DNA of 5,814 nucleotides, taken from NCBI GenBank assembly GCA_024224995.1, contig JAAENB010000333.1:1-5814 (forward strand). Reading direction: 5' to 3'. This DNA is from a bacterium (GTDB lineage Bacteria; Spirochaetota; UBA4802; UBA5550). Position numbers and translations under genes: made by a program. Of this stretch, positions 5,719 to 5,814 are shown one piece after another (the stretch's first letter is position 1; each line of letters starts with the position of its first letter). The notes beneath the pieces were generated by a model. It ran no database searches. It was not told the DNA's origin and was given only the letters and a program-made list of their open reading frames with translations.

Positions 5719-5806
5719 GGCCTGGAAGTATGAGCTCTTTGGGTTGTGAGGACTGTTTGAGCGGAGCGAGTTCCGCAGCAATCCAAAGAGCTCATGCTTC
5801 CAGGCC
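5719..5806. repeat. Long 24-bp inverted repeat forming an 88-base hairpin
   Basis: The left arm 5719-5742 begins GGCCTGGAAG. The right arm 5783-5806 is its reverse complement at 23 of 24 positions. The single difference gives a T-G pair in one strand. The 40-base middle contains a smaller hairpin GCGGA-gcgagt-TCCGC (5761-5776). I looked for integron attC core sites (RYYYAAC and GTTRRRY at the ends) and did not find them. It could be a dispersed extragenic palindrome, a terminator without a T run, or a mobile-element end. Confidence 0.85.
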
Positions 5807-5814
5807 CGCTCACA

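Noticed and set aside
5719..5806. Integron attC site
   Set aside because: The hairpin lacks the RYYYAAC and GTTRRRY core boxes expected at attC ends, and no integrase is in view.

Overview
The window reads as an accessory region of a low-GC, Gram-negative-type bacterium. A secreted outer-membrane-barrel-like protein implies an outer membrane. A ribbon-helix-helix protein of a type I associate with spirochaetes makes Spirochaetota the best guess, but this rests on memory of families and not on a search. Every confident gene lies on the minus strand. No tRNA, rRNA or CRISPR array was seen.

Layout from left to right. Positions 1 to about 2028 are a group II intron read leftwards. The reverse transcriptase/maturase gene starts at 1400 and runs off the left edge, and about 630 bases of structured intron RNA (domains I-III) precede it. 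The intron appears to sit inside a small ribbon-helix-helix (CopG/MetJ-like) gene whose first part runs from 2271 to about 2029. Its normal C-terminal half would lie beyond the left edge. An EBS1-like loop at 1795-1800 can pair with the last six bases of the exon, which fixes the proposed junction. From 2290 to 2860 there is no convincing gene, but there are several inverted repeats, one copy of a 51-base repeat, and a terminator for the next gene.

Positions 2864-3751 encode a secreted 295-residue protein resembling an outer-membrane beta-barrel. Positions 3752-4343 are an AT-rich intergenic stretch with hairpins, including two tandem palindromes whose arms differ by compensating changes.

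Positions 4344-5405 encode a 353-residue protein that I recognise as resembling the AcrVA2 family, whose founder is an anti-CRISPR acting against Cas12a. This is the most notable gene here. Its probable promoter is filled by two overlapping palindromes. Immediately upstream lies the second copy of the 51-base repeat. The right edge, 5719-5806, is a long near-perfect inverted repeat able to form a large hairpin.

The genes do not form an obvious operon. The picture is of a mosaic accessory region: a retroelement inside a regulator-like gene, a cell-surface protein, an AcrVA2-like gene, and dispersed repeats between them.
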